Shown one piece after another: positions 24,350 through 32,868 of a stretch of DNA of 64,000 nucleotides. The position numbers and the translations under genes are program-made. Origin of the DNA: Paenibacillus sp. LHD-117 (GTDB taxonomy: Bacteria; Bacillota; Bacilli; Paenibacillales; Paenibacillaceae); contig NZ_JAVFVT010000037.1 of the NCBI RefSeq assembly GCF_030929555.1, forward strand, positions 17,047-81,046. The letters are read 5' to 3'. How positions within the stretch are numbered: the stretch's first letter is position 1; each line of letters begins with the position of its first letter. Under the pieces are notes generated by a model. The model was not told the DNA's origin. It made no database searches and saw only the letters and a list, made by a program, of their open reading frames with translations.

Positions 24350-25025
24350 AGCCGTACTCCCCTCTTGCCTCATCTCGAACGATGTTGCCGTTCTCGATCG
24401 CGATGACCCGTTTGCGCATGCTGTTGACGATATCTTTGTTGTGCGTGGCCATGACGATGGTCGAACCTCTGAAGTTGATCTCCTCGAGTAAGTTCATGAT
24501 GCCGAGCGACGTCTCCGGATCCAAGTTCCCCGTAGGTTCGTCCGCGACGATAACCGACGGATTGTTCACTATTGCCCGGGCAATCGACACCCTTTGCTGT
24601 TCGCCGCCGGATAGCTGAGAAGGCAAGCTGGCATGCTTGTGCTTTAAACCGACAAGCTCCAGCACCTCCATCGTCCGTTTCTTGATGATGCGGCGCGGCG
24701 CTTCGATGACTTCCATCGCGAACGCGACGTTCTCGTAGACGGTAAGCTTGGGAAGCAGTCGGAAATCCTGGAAAATAACGCCGATATTCCGTCTCACGTA
24801 CGGAATTTTGCGAGGCTTCAGCTTGCCGATGTTAAAGCCGTTGACCGAAATCTGACCTTTCGACGGGACTTCCTCGCGATAGATGAGTTTCATGAACGTA
24901 GACTTGCCCGCGCCGGAAGGGCCTACGAGGTACACGAATTCATTGCGATCTATTCGAACAGAAACACCGCGAAGCGCATGCGTCCCATCAGCGTACGTTT
25001 TCCATATGTCGTGCATTTCGATCAC
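24339..25025 (-). CDS. ftsE: Cell division ATP-binding protein FtsE
   Basis: FtsE is the cytoplasmic ATPase of the FtsEX complex. The 228 residues carry Walker A GPSGAGKST, Q-loop IFQDFRLLP, signature LSGGEQQRVSIARA, Walker B VIVADEPTGNLDP and H-loop MATHN, all intact. It starts at a GTG (VIEMHDIW) after AGGATG. It heads the apparent ftsE-ftsX-M23-ctpB-minJ unit. Length and motif set are those of FtsE rather than a generic LolD-type ATPase, and linkage to ftsX settles it. Confidence 0.97.
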   Translation of the reverse strand: MIEMHDIWKTYADGTHALRGVSVRIDRNEFVYLVGPSGAGKSTFMKLIYREEVPSKGQISVNGFNIGKLKPRKIPYVRRNIGVIFQDFRLLPKLTVYENVAFAMEVIEAPRRIIKKRTMEVLELVGLKHKHASLPSQLSGGEQQRVSIARAIVNNPSVIVADEPTGNLDPETSLGIMNLLEEINFRGSTIVMATHNKDIVNSMRKRVIAIENGNIVRDEARGEYGYEA

Positions 25026-25436
25026 GTTATCACATCCTGTATGTAGTCAATTCTACTATTTCGACAGCTTGCGGCTAATTCCTTCAACAGCGGCGCCAAT
25101 TCCTCTTTTTTCACATTTCTCATGATTCACAGATTTGTCGAATTCTCTTCGAATGCAAATCTTACGCGTGAACACCTTGTCTTTTCTTTGTCGAAAAACC
25201 ATTGCTTCACCGTTAACCCTTGGCTCAAGGTGAAACGGCTGTCGCCGTCCTTTGGCGGCGCAGCGCGTTTCATTCCGAGAAATATAAGCACAGTATAGTG
25301 AAAACTTATACTACTTATATTTTTGAATTTGCGCCTTCCATTTTCTTGGATTTGGAAAAAACCACCTTGCTTTCGCATATACATGAAAGGATGATTGCCC
25401 AAATTATTTTCATACAGGAAAGGTGCTAGAGAATCG
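25026..25436. other. Divergent intergenic region with a large hairpin
   Basis: This 411-base gap separates divergent ftsE and the VanW gene. I see no convincing coding frame. It holds an imperfect hairpin at 25231-25272 (TGAAACG/CGTTTCA, GCTG/CAGC, CGCCG/CGGCG) with no T-run. Further right, AGTATA and TATACT form an inverted repeat near 25290-25310 inside an AT-rich stretch that probably contains the vanW-gene promoter. A -10-like TAGAAT lies upstream of ftsE, with only a weak -35. Confidence 0.5.
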
Positions 25437-26879
25437 ATGAAAAAGCTGCGTATTACGCTTGTCTCCCTCTTGTCCGTCCTCCTCCTGGTTGCTGCCGTCG
25501 CCGGCGTGCTGGTATGGAACTACGCGAAGCAGGACACCGTTCCCGAGGGAGTAACGGTCGGCAACATGGCGCTCGGCGGCATGCCAATCGACGACGCGCT
25601 CGCCATGCTCTCCGGTTACGAGAAGTCGCTGCTGGAGCGCACGGTTACCGTCCGCGCGGGCGATCCGGCTGGCGACAGCAGAAGCTGGACCGTCGCCGAG
25701 CTTGGCTACCGCGCGCAGTTCGATGCGGTGCGGATCGCTCTGCTCGGGCTGAGAGAAGGCTCTGTCTGGGATCGCGCAGTCTATCGCTACAAGTTCCCGA
25801 GGAGCTACTCGCTTGCCCAGAGCTGGGACCGGGAAACGTTCGATACGGCCGTACGGAAGCAATGGAGCTGGATGGAGGAAGGCGAGCCGAAGGATGCGAC
25901 GCGAACGATCACGGACGATGACAAGGTCGTGTACGAGCCCCATAAGGATGCCTATCGGCTGGATATCGGGGTGCTGTCGAAGCAAGTTGACGAATGGGTC
26001 GTAATCAACGAAGCGGATATCGGGTCGGGAATATCGGATAACGAGGCGCATTTCGTAGCGGAATTGCCCGTGAAGACCGTTCATCCGGAAGTAACGCTGG
26101 AGAAGCTTAAGGCCGAAGGAATTGATCGCAAAATCTTATCGTTCACGACCGACTTCGCCAGCAGCGCGGCAGGCCGGGCACATAACGTGACCGTGACGGC
26201 GGAGACGCTGAACGATTGGCATCTTGCGCCCGGCGAGGTGTTCTCCTATAGCAAGCTGATCGCCATGGCGGAGAAGGAGCATGAATACCGGGAGGCTCCT
26301 GTCATTCTGAACGGCAAGCTGGTGCCGGGCATCGGCGGTGGGATTTGCCAAGTATCGAGTACGCTGTACCAAGCGGTGCTGCGCGCGGGACTCGAAATCG
26401 TCGAGCGGCGCAACCACTCCCTCCCCGTCGCTTATCTTCCGCTTGGACATGACGCTACCTACGCCACGGACGCGATCGACTTCAAGTTCCGCAATTCGAC
26501 CGGCAAACACCTCATCATCCGTACCGTCGCAGAGGATCGCAAATTGACCGTCAAGCTGTTCGGCACGATGCCGGAAGACGTCAGCTACGACATCGAATCC
26601 GTCACTTTGAAGACGGTAGAGCCTGACGCGAAGCAGACCGTCAACCCTAAACTTCCGGTTGGCGAGCAAGTCGTTGTGGAGCAGGGGAAGCCCGGGTACG
26701 TGGTTGAGACGTTCCGCACGCTCATGCAAGACGGAAAAGCGGTATCGCGCGAGCGCGTTTCCCGCGATACATACCGCGCCCAGCCGACGATCATCGAGGT
26801 TGGACCGTCTTCGCTCTCCGCTACGCCAGCACCAAGCGCGCCTTCGACGGACGAACCGATCTTGGAGGACGGATTGTAG
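25437..26879 (+). CDS. VanW family protein with peptidoglycan-binding-like and G5 domains
   Basis: A membrane-anchored extracytoplasmic protein of 480 residues. One N-terminal hydrophobic segment (ITLVSLLSVLLLVAAVAGV) is followed by a PG_binding_4/YoaR-like region (residues about 35-230, GVTVGNMALGGMPIDDAL), the VanW domain (about 235-375, with FSYSKL, GGGICQVSSTLYQAVL and ERRNHSLPVAYLPLG) and a C-terminal G5 domain (about 400-460). VanW accompanies some vancomycin-resistance clusters, but related proteins are common cell-wall-associated proteins of unknown function in Firmicutes, and no van genes are present here. I chose the ATG at 25437 (MKKLRITL), preceded by AGGAAAGGTG. It ends with a Pro/Ser-rich tail. 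Confidence 0.9.
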   Translation: MKKLRITLVSLLSVLLLVAAVAGVLVWNYAKQDTVPEGVTVGNMALGGMPIDDALAMLSGYEKSLLERTVTVRAGDPAGDSRSWTVAELGYRAQFDAVRIALLGLREGSVWDRAVYRYKFPRSYSLAQSWDRETFDTAVRKQWSWMEEGEPKDATRTITDDDKVVYEPHKDAYRLDIGVLSKQVDEWVVINEADIGSGISDNEAHFVAELPVKTVHPEVTLEKLKAEGIDRKILSFTTDFASSAAGRAHNVTVTAETLNDWHLAPGEVFSYSKLIAMAEKEHEYREAPVILNGKLVPGIGGGICQVSSTLYQAVLRAGLEIVERRNHSLPVAYLPLGHDATYATDAIDFKFRNSTGKHLIIRTVAEDRKLTVKLFGTMPEDVSYDIESVTLKTVEPDAKQTVNPKLPVGEQVVVEQGKPGYVVETFRTLMQDGKAVSRERVSRDTYRAQPTIIEVGPSSLSATPAPSAPSTDEPILEDGL

Positions 26880-26904
26880 GAGGAATCGTCGCATTGCATG
26901 CAAA

Positions 26905-26955
26905 AATAACGGAGAGCGGCCCCCTCATGCTGAAGGGACTGCTCTCCGTTTTCTT
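26905..26955. terminator. Bidirectional terminator between vanW-family gene and argH
   Basis: AACGGAGAGC (26908-26917) pairs with GCTCTCCGTT (26941-26950), followed by TTC and T-rich sequence on plus and ATTTTTG on minus. Confidence 0.82.
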
Positions 26956-27002
26956 CTAGTCGATAGGCTGCAGAGCAGCTTGGTTTGAAGCCATCACGTA
27001 AC

Positions 27003-28418
27003 TTATCTGCTGCGCTCCAAATATTCCGCGACCCATACGGAGGTCTCGGACAGCGCCGCTTCGGCGCGGCCGATCGCGTCTTCGACCTGCGGCTTCGCCG
27101 TGCCGCCGTAGACATTCCGAGCGTTGACGACCTGCTCCGGCTGGAGCACCGCGTAGATGCGGTCGTCGAACAGCGTGGAGAACTGCTTGAACTCGTCGAG
27201 CGTCAGGTCAAGCAAATATTTGTTCTGCTCGATACAGTACAGAACCGTCTTGCCGATGACCTCATGCGCCTGCCGGAACGGCATGCCTTTGCCGACGAGG
27301 AAGTCCGCGATATCCGTCGCGTTCGAGAAGTCCTTGTTGACCGCTTGGCGCATTTGTTCCTTGTTCACCTTCATCGTCGCAATCATCGGCGCGAACAGCT
27401 GAAGGGCGCCCTGCATCGTCTTCACCGTATCGAACATACCTTCCTTATCTTCCTGCATGTCCTTGTTGTACGCCAGCGGCAGCGACTTCAGTACCGTCAG
27501 CAGGCTAACGAGGTTGCCGTAAACACGGCCCGTCTTGCCGCGCACAAGCTCCGGCACATCCGGGTTCTTCTTCTGCGGCATGATGCTGCTGCCCGTGCAG
27601 AAAGCATCGTCCAGCTCGACGAAACGAAACTCCGTGCTCGACCATAGAATCAGCTCCTCGCTGAGGCGCGACAGATGCATCATGATGATCGAAGCGTGGG
27701 AGAGGAATTCCAGTATAAAATCGCGGTCGCTCACCGCGTCGAGGCTGTTCTCGTATACGCGGTCGAACTTCAGCTGGCCGGCTACGAAGTGGCGGTCGAT
27801 CGGGAACGTCGTGCCCGCGAGCGCGCCGGCGCCGAGCGGTAAGACGTTGATCCGCTTGTAGCTGTCCTGCAGGCGTTCGATGTCGCGGCCGAACATGGAG
27901 ACGTACGCCATTAAGTGATGCGCGAACAGGATCGGCTGCGCGCGCTGGAGATGCGTGTAACCCGGCACGATTGTGTCTAGGTTCCCTTTGGCTTGCTCGA
28001 CGAGCGCCGTTTGCAGCTTGTGCAGCATGTCGACAAACTCGACGACGCGCTTGCGCAGCCACAGATGCATATCCGTCGCGACCTGGTCATTGCGGCTCCG
28101 GCCGGTATGCAGCTTGCCGCCGACCGAACCTACATCGTCGATGAGCGTCTTCTCGATATTCATGTGAATGTCTTCGTCGCCGATGGAGAATTCGATATCG
28201 TCGCGTTTGATGCGCTGAAGGACGCGATGCAGACCGTCCTTAATTTTCTCCACGTCGTCCGCAGGCAGAATGCCCTGCTTGCCCAGCATCGTTACATGCG
28301 CCAGGCTGCCTTGAACATCCTCCTCCGCGAGCTCCTTGTCGAACATGATGGAAGCCGTATACTCCTCCACCAGCTGATCCGTTTTCTTCGTAAACCGTCC
28401 ACCCCATAATTTACTCAC
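27003..28418 (-). CDS. argH: Argininosuccinate lyase
   Basis: ArgH splits argininosuccinate into arginine and fumarate, the last step of arginine synthesis. The protein of about 471 residues shows SKLWGGRF at the start, HTGRSRNDQVATD, the catalytic His region in VPGYTHLQRAQP, and the fumarase-family signature GSSIMPQKKNPD. I chose the GTG at 28418, since GGGAAGGGAG lies about 11 bases upstream; a GTG at 28430 would overlap that site. It is the last gene of the arg cluster and is separated from argG by about 170 bases with a hairpin. Confidence 0.97.
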   Translation of the reverse strand: MSKLWGGRFTKKTDQLVEEYTASIMFDKELAEEDVQGSLAHVTMLGKQGILPADDVEKIKDGLHRVLQRIKRDDIEFSIGDEDIHMNIEKTLIDDVGSVGGKLHTGRSRNDQVATDMHLWLRKRVVEFVDMLHKLQTALVEQAKGNLDTIVPGYTHLQRAQPILFAHHLMAYVSMFGRDIERLQDSYKRINVLPLGAGALAGTTFPIDRHFVAGQLKFDRVYENSLDAVSDRDFILEFLSHASIIMMHLSRLSEELILWSSTEFRFVELDDAFCTGSSIMPQKKNPDVPELVRGKTGRVYGNLVSLLTVLKSLPLAYNKDMQEDKEGMFDTVKTMQGALQLFAPMIATMKVNKEQMRQAVNKDFSNATDIADFLVGKGMPFRQAHEVIGKTVLYCIEQNKYLLDLTLDEFKQFSTLFDDRIYAVLQPEQVVNARNVYGGTAKPQVEDAIGRAEAALSETSVWVAEYLERSR

Positions 28419-28533
28419 GCGCTCAAGCACTCCCTTCCCAAACGTTCTTTCTTGCTATATCTCTTCCTCTAACTACGGTCGCTCGTCTTCGATAGACATC
28501 GATTGAGGTTTTCTCCTATTCGGACATAAGGGA

Positions 28534-28558
28534 CGGAAGCTTGCGAGGCAAGCTTCCG
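28534..28558. other. Perfect 11-bp stem-loop between argG and argH
   Basis: CGGAAGCTTGC (28534-28544) and GCAAGCTTCCG (28548-28558) around a GAG loop. A short T-run (CCTTTT) is only on the plus strand, so on the transcribed minus strand it is more likely an RNA-processing or stability element, or a weak pause, than a full terminator. Confidence 0.6.
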
Positions 28559-28590
28559 CCTTTTCCGGTCATTCGTTATGCATTCCTGGT

Positions 28591-29829
28591 TTATTCGCCT
28601 TGGCTTTGCTGCACGCCCGACGATACTTTCAGACGCAGCGCGTTCAAGCGGATGAAGCCCGTCGCGTCGCCTTGGTCGTACGCCTTCGACGGATCGGCTT
28701 CCATCGTCGCAATATCCGGGTTGTACAAGCTGACCGGGCTCTTCACGCCAGCGCCGATGACGTTGCCTTTGTACAGCTTGAGGCGAACGACGCCCGTCAC
28801 GTTTTTCTGCGATTCCGTCACGAGCGACTGCAAAGCAAGACGCTCAGGTGCGAACCAGAAGCCGTTGTACACGAGCTGGCTGTACTTTGCGATCAAGGAA
28901 TCGCGCAAATGCATCACTTCGCGGTCCATCGTGAGCGATTCCATCTTGCGATGCGCCGTGAACAGGATCGTGCCGCCCGGCGTCTCGTATACACCGCGGC
29001 TCTTCATGCCGACGAAGCGGTTCTCGACCATGTCCACGCGTCCGATGCCGTGTTTGCCGCCCAGCTCGTTCAGCTTCTCCATCACTTCCAGCGGGCTCAG
29101 CGCCTCGCCGTTCAGCGCGATGCAGTCGCCCTTCTCGAACGTCAGCTCCACGTATTCCGCTTGGTCTGGTGCACGCTCAGGCGATACGCTCAGCACGTAC
29201 ATCTCTTCGTTCTCTTCCGAGCTCGGATCGAACCAAGGATCCTCCAGCATGCCGCTCTCGAAGCTGATATGCAGCAGGTTGCGGTCCGTCGAATACGGCT
29301 TCGCCGCCGACGCCGTCACCGGAATGCCGTGTTTCTCAGCGTAAGCGATCATCTCTGCGCGGCCCGGGAATTGCTCCCGGAACGCTTCCAGCCGCCATGG
29401 TGCGATGACGCCGATCTCGGGCGCCAGTGCGGCAGCCGTCAGCTCGAAGCGCACTTGGTCGTTGCCTTTGCCGGTCGCGCCGTGCGCGATCGCCGTTGCG
29501 CCTTCCGCGCGGGCGATGTCCACCATACGCTTCGCGATCAGCGGACGCGCGATGGACGTGCCTAGCAAGTATTGTCCTTCGTACAACGTTCCCGCTTGGA
29601 ACATCGGATAAATAAAGTCCTTCGCGAATTCGGCGCGCAGGTCGTCGATGTAGACTTTGGATGCGCCTGTCGCCAGCGCTTTCGCTTCCAGTCCGTCGAG
29701 CTCGTCCTTCTGCCCGATGTCGGCCGTGAACGCGATAATTTCCGCGTCGTACGTTTCTTTGAGCCATTTTAGGATGACGGATGTGTCAAGGCCGCCCGAA
29801 TAGGCCAGCACGATTTTTTCTTTCGCCAT
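28591..29829 (-). CDS. argG: Argininosuccinate synthase
   Basis: ArgG joins citrulline and aspartate with ATP to argininosuccinate. The 412-residue protein has the PP-loop AYSGGLDTSVIL at residues 9-20, FTADIGQ, the ATG-binding GATGKGNDQVRFE and TVNPLVK-like later motifs GRVDMVENRFVGMKSRGVYETPGG seen in part. The start follows AAGGGGAG. Length and motifs are standard. It is 40 bases downstream of argF in the same direction. Confidence 0.97.
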   Translation of the reverse strand: MAKEKIVLAYSGGLDTSVILKWLKETYDAEIIAFTADIGQKDELDGLEAKALATGASKVYIDDLRAEFAKDFIYPMFQAGTLYEGQYLLGTSIARPLIAKRMVDIARAEGATAIAHGATGKGNDQVRFELTAAALAPEIGVIAPWRLEAFREQFPGRAEMIAYAEKHGIPVTASAAKPYSTDRNLLHISFESGMLEDPWFDPSSEENEEMYVLSVSPERAPDQAEYVELTFEKGDCIALNGEALSPLEVMEKLNELGGKHGIGRVDMVENRFVGMKSRGVYETPGGTILFTAHRKMESLTMDREVMHLRDSLIAKYSQLVYNGFWFAPERLALQSLVTESQKNVTGVVRLKLYKGNVIGAGVKSPVSLYNPDIATMEADPSKAYDQGDATGFIRLNALRLKVSSGVQQSQGE

Positions 29830-29869
29830 GATATCTCTAACTCCCCTTCAATCGTCGTTTTGAGCAATT

Positions 29870-30826
29870 TTAGGACATAATCGCAGCCATGATCGCCTTC
29901 TGCGCATGGAGACGGTTCTCCGCCTGATCGAAAATAATGGACTGTCCGCCATCGATGACGCTCTCGCTCACTTCTTCGCCGCGATGCGCAGGCAGGCAGT
30001 GCATGAACAAATAATCGTTATTCGCGTATTTCACGAGCTCGTCGTTCACCTGATACTTTTTGAAGGCGATTTCGCGTTCCTTCTGTTCTGCCTCTTGGCC
30101 CATGCTAGCCCATACGTCCGTATAAATAATGTCCGCGCCGTCGACCGCTTCCTTCGGATCGCGGCAAATGTGTACGCGCGAGCCCGACTCGGCCGCGTGC
30201 GCCTCCGTCTGCTTAATGATATCCGAATCCGGCTCGTAGCCTTCCGGCGTCGCGACCGACATGTGCATGCCCAGCTTGGCCGCGCCCATCATCAGGGAAT
30301 GGACCATATTGTTGCCGTCTCCGACATAGGCGATCTTCAGCCCCTCGAGACGTCCCTTCTGTTCGTAGATCGTCTGGAAGTCGGCCAGCGCCTGGCAAGG
30401 ATGGGACAGATCCGTTAGGCCGTTAATGACCGGGATTGTCGCTCCGCGCGCCAATTCGACGACCTTGCGATGCGCGAACGTGCGGATCATGATGCCGTCC
30501 AAATAACGCGACAGCGTCTGCGCCGTATCCCAGATCGTCTCGCCGCGTCCGATCTGCAAGTCGTTGCCGCTCAGGAACAGCCCTTGGCCGCCCAGCTGGT
30601 ACATGCCGACTTCGAACGACACGCGGGTACGCGTCGACGATTTTTCGAAAATCATGCCGAGCGTTTTGCCTTTCAATACATGGTGCGTCTCGCCGGCTTT
30701 TTGTTTCTTCTTCAAATCGATCGCCAGATCGATCAGGTACCGCAGCTCCTCTTGCTTGAAATCGACCAGCATAAGGAAATCGCGGCCTTTCAGGCTATGC
30801 GCCAATTCTTCGTTTACGACTTGCAT
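29870..30826 (-). CDS. argF: Ornithine carbamoyltransferase
   Basis: ArgF transfers the carbamoyl group from carbamoyl phosphate to ornithine to give citrulline. The 318-residue protein carries the carbamoyl-phosphate loop SSTRTRVSFE, HPCQALADF, and the ornithine-binding HCLPAHRGEEVS. I chose the ATG at 30826 (MQVVNEELAHSL), which has a textbook AAGGAGGA 6 bases upstream; the longer frame upstream lies in that leader. It follows argD by 25 bases. Carbamoyl phosphate must come from a synthase elsewhere, as carAB is not in the window. Confidence 0.97.
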   Translation of the reverse strand: MQVVNEELAHSLKGRDFLMLVDFKQEELRYLIDLAIDLKKKQKAGETHHVLKGKTLGMIFEKSSTRTRVSFEVGMYQLGGQGLFLSGNDLQIGRGETIWDTAQTLSRYLDGIMIRTFAHRKVVELARGATIPVINGLTDLSHPCQALADFQTIYEQKGRLEGLKIAYVGDGNNMVHSLMMGAAKLGMHMSVATPEGYEPDSDIIKQTEAHAAESGSRVHICRDPKEAVDGADIIYTDVWASMGQEAEQKEREIAFKKYQVNDELVKYANNDYLFMHCLPAHRGEEVSESVIDGGQSIIFDQAENRLHAQKAIMAAIMS

Positions 30827-30851
30827 GGGTATTCCTCCTTCAAACTTGAGC

Positions 30852-32042
30852 TTAGCCGGATGCTTGGAGAAGCTCCGCCAATAGCGATACCGCCTCATCT
30901 ATCTCTTCGTGCGTGACGAGCAAATTCGGGAGCAACCGGACGACGTTAGGTCCCGCTGATATAACAAGCAGCCCGCGCTGCTGCGCCTCGGTCAACACGT
31001 TCGCGACCGGACCCGCGCACTGGATGCCGACAATTAATCCGATTCCCCTTACTTCTTGGACGAAAGGCGCGTCCGCCAGCTTCTCGCGAAGCTGTCCGAT
31101 CAAATAAGCGCCCTGCTCCGCGGCGCGCGCGGACAATCCGTCGCCCACGATCGTCTCGAGCGTCGCCTTGACCACCGCGGTCGCGATCGGCGTGCCGCCG
31201 AACGTCGAGCCGTGGCTGCCCGCCGTGAACCCTTCGCGCAGCTTCTCCTTCGCGACCATAGCGCCGACCGGGAAGCCGCTGCCAAGACCCTTCGCCAGCG
31301 TGAAGATGTCCGGCTCGATGCCGTAATGCTCATATGCGAACAACTTGCCCGTCCGCCCAATGCCCGTCTGAATCTCGTCCACGATCAGCAAAATGCCCTC
31401 ACGCTCGCAAAGCTCGACAACTTGCTTGATATAAGCCGCATCCGCCGGATGTACGCCGCCTTCCGCTTGCACCAGTTCCAGCATGATCGCGGCCGTCACG
31501 TCGCTCACCGCTTCTTCCAACGCGCCGATTTGGTTGTACGGCACCGTTTTGAATCCTTCCGGCAGCGGAGCGAACCCTTCCTTCACCTTCGCTTGTCCTG
31601 TCGCGGTCAGCGTAGCGAGCGTCCTGCCGTGGAAGGACTGCTCGAACGTAATGATCTCGTACCGGCCGTTCTTCGCCACCAGCTGCTGGTAACGGCGCGT
31701 CAGCTTGATCGCCGCTTCGTTCGCCTCCGCGCCGGAGTTGCAGAAGAACACCGCGTCACCGCAGCTGTTGTCCGTCAGCAGCTTGGCCGCGTCCGCCTGG
31801 TTCGGAATTTGGAACAAGTTCGATACATGCCACAGCTCATCCAGCTGCTTCACCAGCGCTTCCTTGATTCGCTTAGGAGCATGCCCCAGATTCGTGACGG
31901 CGATGCCGCTCATGAAATCCAAATATTTGTTGCCTTTGTCGTCCCACAGCCAGCTTCCTTCACCCTTCACCAGCGTGAGTGGATATCGCGCATAGGTCGG
32001 AAGCAGCGACTGCGAGGCCGCAGCCGTAATCGTATCCGTCAT
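30852..32042 (-). CDS. argD: Acetylornithine aminotransferase
   Basis: ArgD is a PLP-dependent class III aminotransferase that makes N-acetylornithine from N-acetylglutamate semialdehyde. The 396 residues include FCNSGAEANEAAIKLTR, FEQSFHGRTLATL, the Asp of ILLIVDEIQTGIGRTGK and the PLP lysine in TLAKGLGSGFPVGAM. Length and motifs are typical. It starts 7 bases after the argB stop. Discrimination from ornithine or GABA transaminases rests on its place inside the arg operon. Confidence 0.96.
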   Translation of the reverse strand: MTDTITAAASQSLLPTYARYPLTLVKGEGSWLWDDKGNKYLDFMSGIAVTNLGHAPKRIKEALVKQLDELWHVSNLFQIPNQADAAKLLTDNSCGDAVFFCNSGAEANEAAIKLTRRYQQLVAKNGRYEIITFEQSFHGRTLATLTATGQAKVKEGFAPLPEGFKTVPYNQIGALEEAVSDVTAAIMLELVQAEGGVHPADAAYIKQVVELCEREGILLIVDEIQTGIGRTGKLFAYEHYGIEPDIFTLAKGLGSGFPVGAMVAKEKLREGFTAGSHGSTFGGTPIATAVVKATLETIVGDGLSARAAEQGAYLIGQLREKLADAPFVQEVRGIGLIVGIQCAGPVANVLTEAQQRGLLVISAGPNVVRLLPNLLVTHEEIDEAVSLLAELLQASG

Positions 32043-32048
32043 CTTGGG

Positions 32049-32852
32049 TTACACCCGCCCTTCGTTAGATTGGACGATGCGGGTGCCTACGCCGCCTTCG
32101 CGGACCGCTCGCGTCAGCACGCCCGGTTCTTGTCCGCTGACGATAACCACCTCTTGCACGCGTCCCTGTATGCATTGCACCGCCGCGCGAACCTTCGGAA
32201 TCATGCCCCCGTAAATTTCGCCGCTCGCGATCATTTCGTCGATCTCCGCTACCGTTACAGACGGCAGGACTCGTTTCTCTCCGTCTACCGTCTTCAGGAT
32301 GCCTGGCACGTCGGTCACCACGATCATCCGCTCCACGCCAAGATGCGAAGCGACAGCTCCCGCCGCCGTATCCGCGTTAATGTTGTATCGTTGTCCGGAC
32401 GCGTCTATTCCGATCGGCGCGATCACGGGGATGTACCCCATCCCCATCACGCCTTCGATGATGGACGCGTTCACGTCCGTCACGTCGCCGACGAAACCGA
32501 TCTCGTCCGCGTTCGCAACCGGCTTCGCTTCAATCAAGCCGCCGTCCACACCGGAGAGGCCTAGCGCCTGAGCGCCGTTCACGCCGATTTTGCGTACGAT
32601 TTCCTTGTTGATCCGTCCCGCCAGCACCATCTCCACGACGTCCAGCACGTCGTCGTTCGTCTTGCGCAGCCCGTTCACGAATTCCGTCTCGATGCCGAGC
32701 TTCGTGAGCGTCTCCGAGATCGCCGGCCCGCCTCCGTGCACGATGACGGGCTTCACGCCCGACTGCTGCAGGTCGCGCAGCTCGTGGAAGAAGCCGTCCG
32801 GAAGCGCCGCGAGCGTGCTGCCGCCGCATTTCATCACAAACCGTTGCTCCAT
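32049..32852 (-). CDS. argB: Acetylglutamate kinase
   Basis: ArgB phosphorylates N-acetylglutamate, the second step of the pathway. The 267-residue amino acid kinase shows FVMKCGGSTL at the start, VIVHGGGPAISETL for nucleotide and substrate binding, NINADTAAGAVASHL and GGMIPKVRAAV. The start codon follows AAGGAGGAGGCGG. It lies 17 bases downstream of argJ. The short N-terminus without an extra helix fits the arginine-insensitive form; that is inference. Confidence 0.97.
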   Translation of the reverse strand: MEQRFVMKCGGSTLAALPDGFFHELRDLQQSGVKPVIVHGGGPAISETLTKLGIETEFVNGLRKTNDDVLDVVEMVLAGRINKEIVRKIGVNGAQALGLSGVDGGLIEAKPVANADEIGFVGDVTDVNASIIEGVMGMGYIPVIAPIGIDASGQRYNINADTAAGAVASHLGVERMIVVTDVPGILKTVDGEKRVLPSVTVAEIDEMIASGEIYGGMIPKVRAAVQCIQGRVQEVVIVSGQEPGVLTRAVREGGVGTRIVQSNEGRV

Positions 32853-32868
32853 GTGCTCCGCCTCCTCC

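Noticed and set aside
25127..25402. 91-residue minus-strand frame between ftsE and the VanW gene
   Set aside because: No ribosome binding site and no recognisable protein pattern; the region holds the vanW promoter and a hairpin.
25437..26879. Vancomycin resistance gene (vanW)
   Set aside because: The VanW domain alone is widespread in Firmicutes; no vanHAX, vanRS or vanY genes are present, so no resistance call is made.
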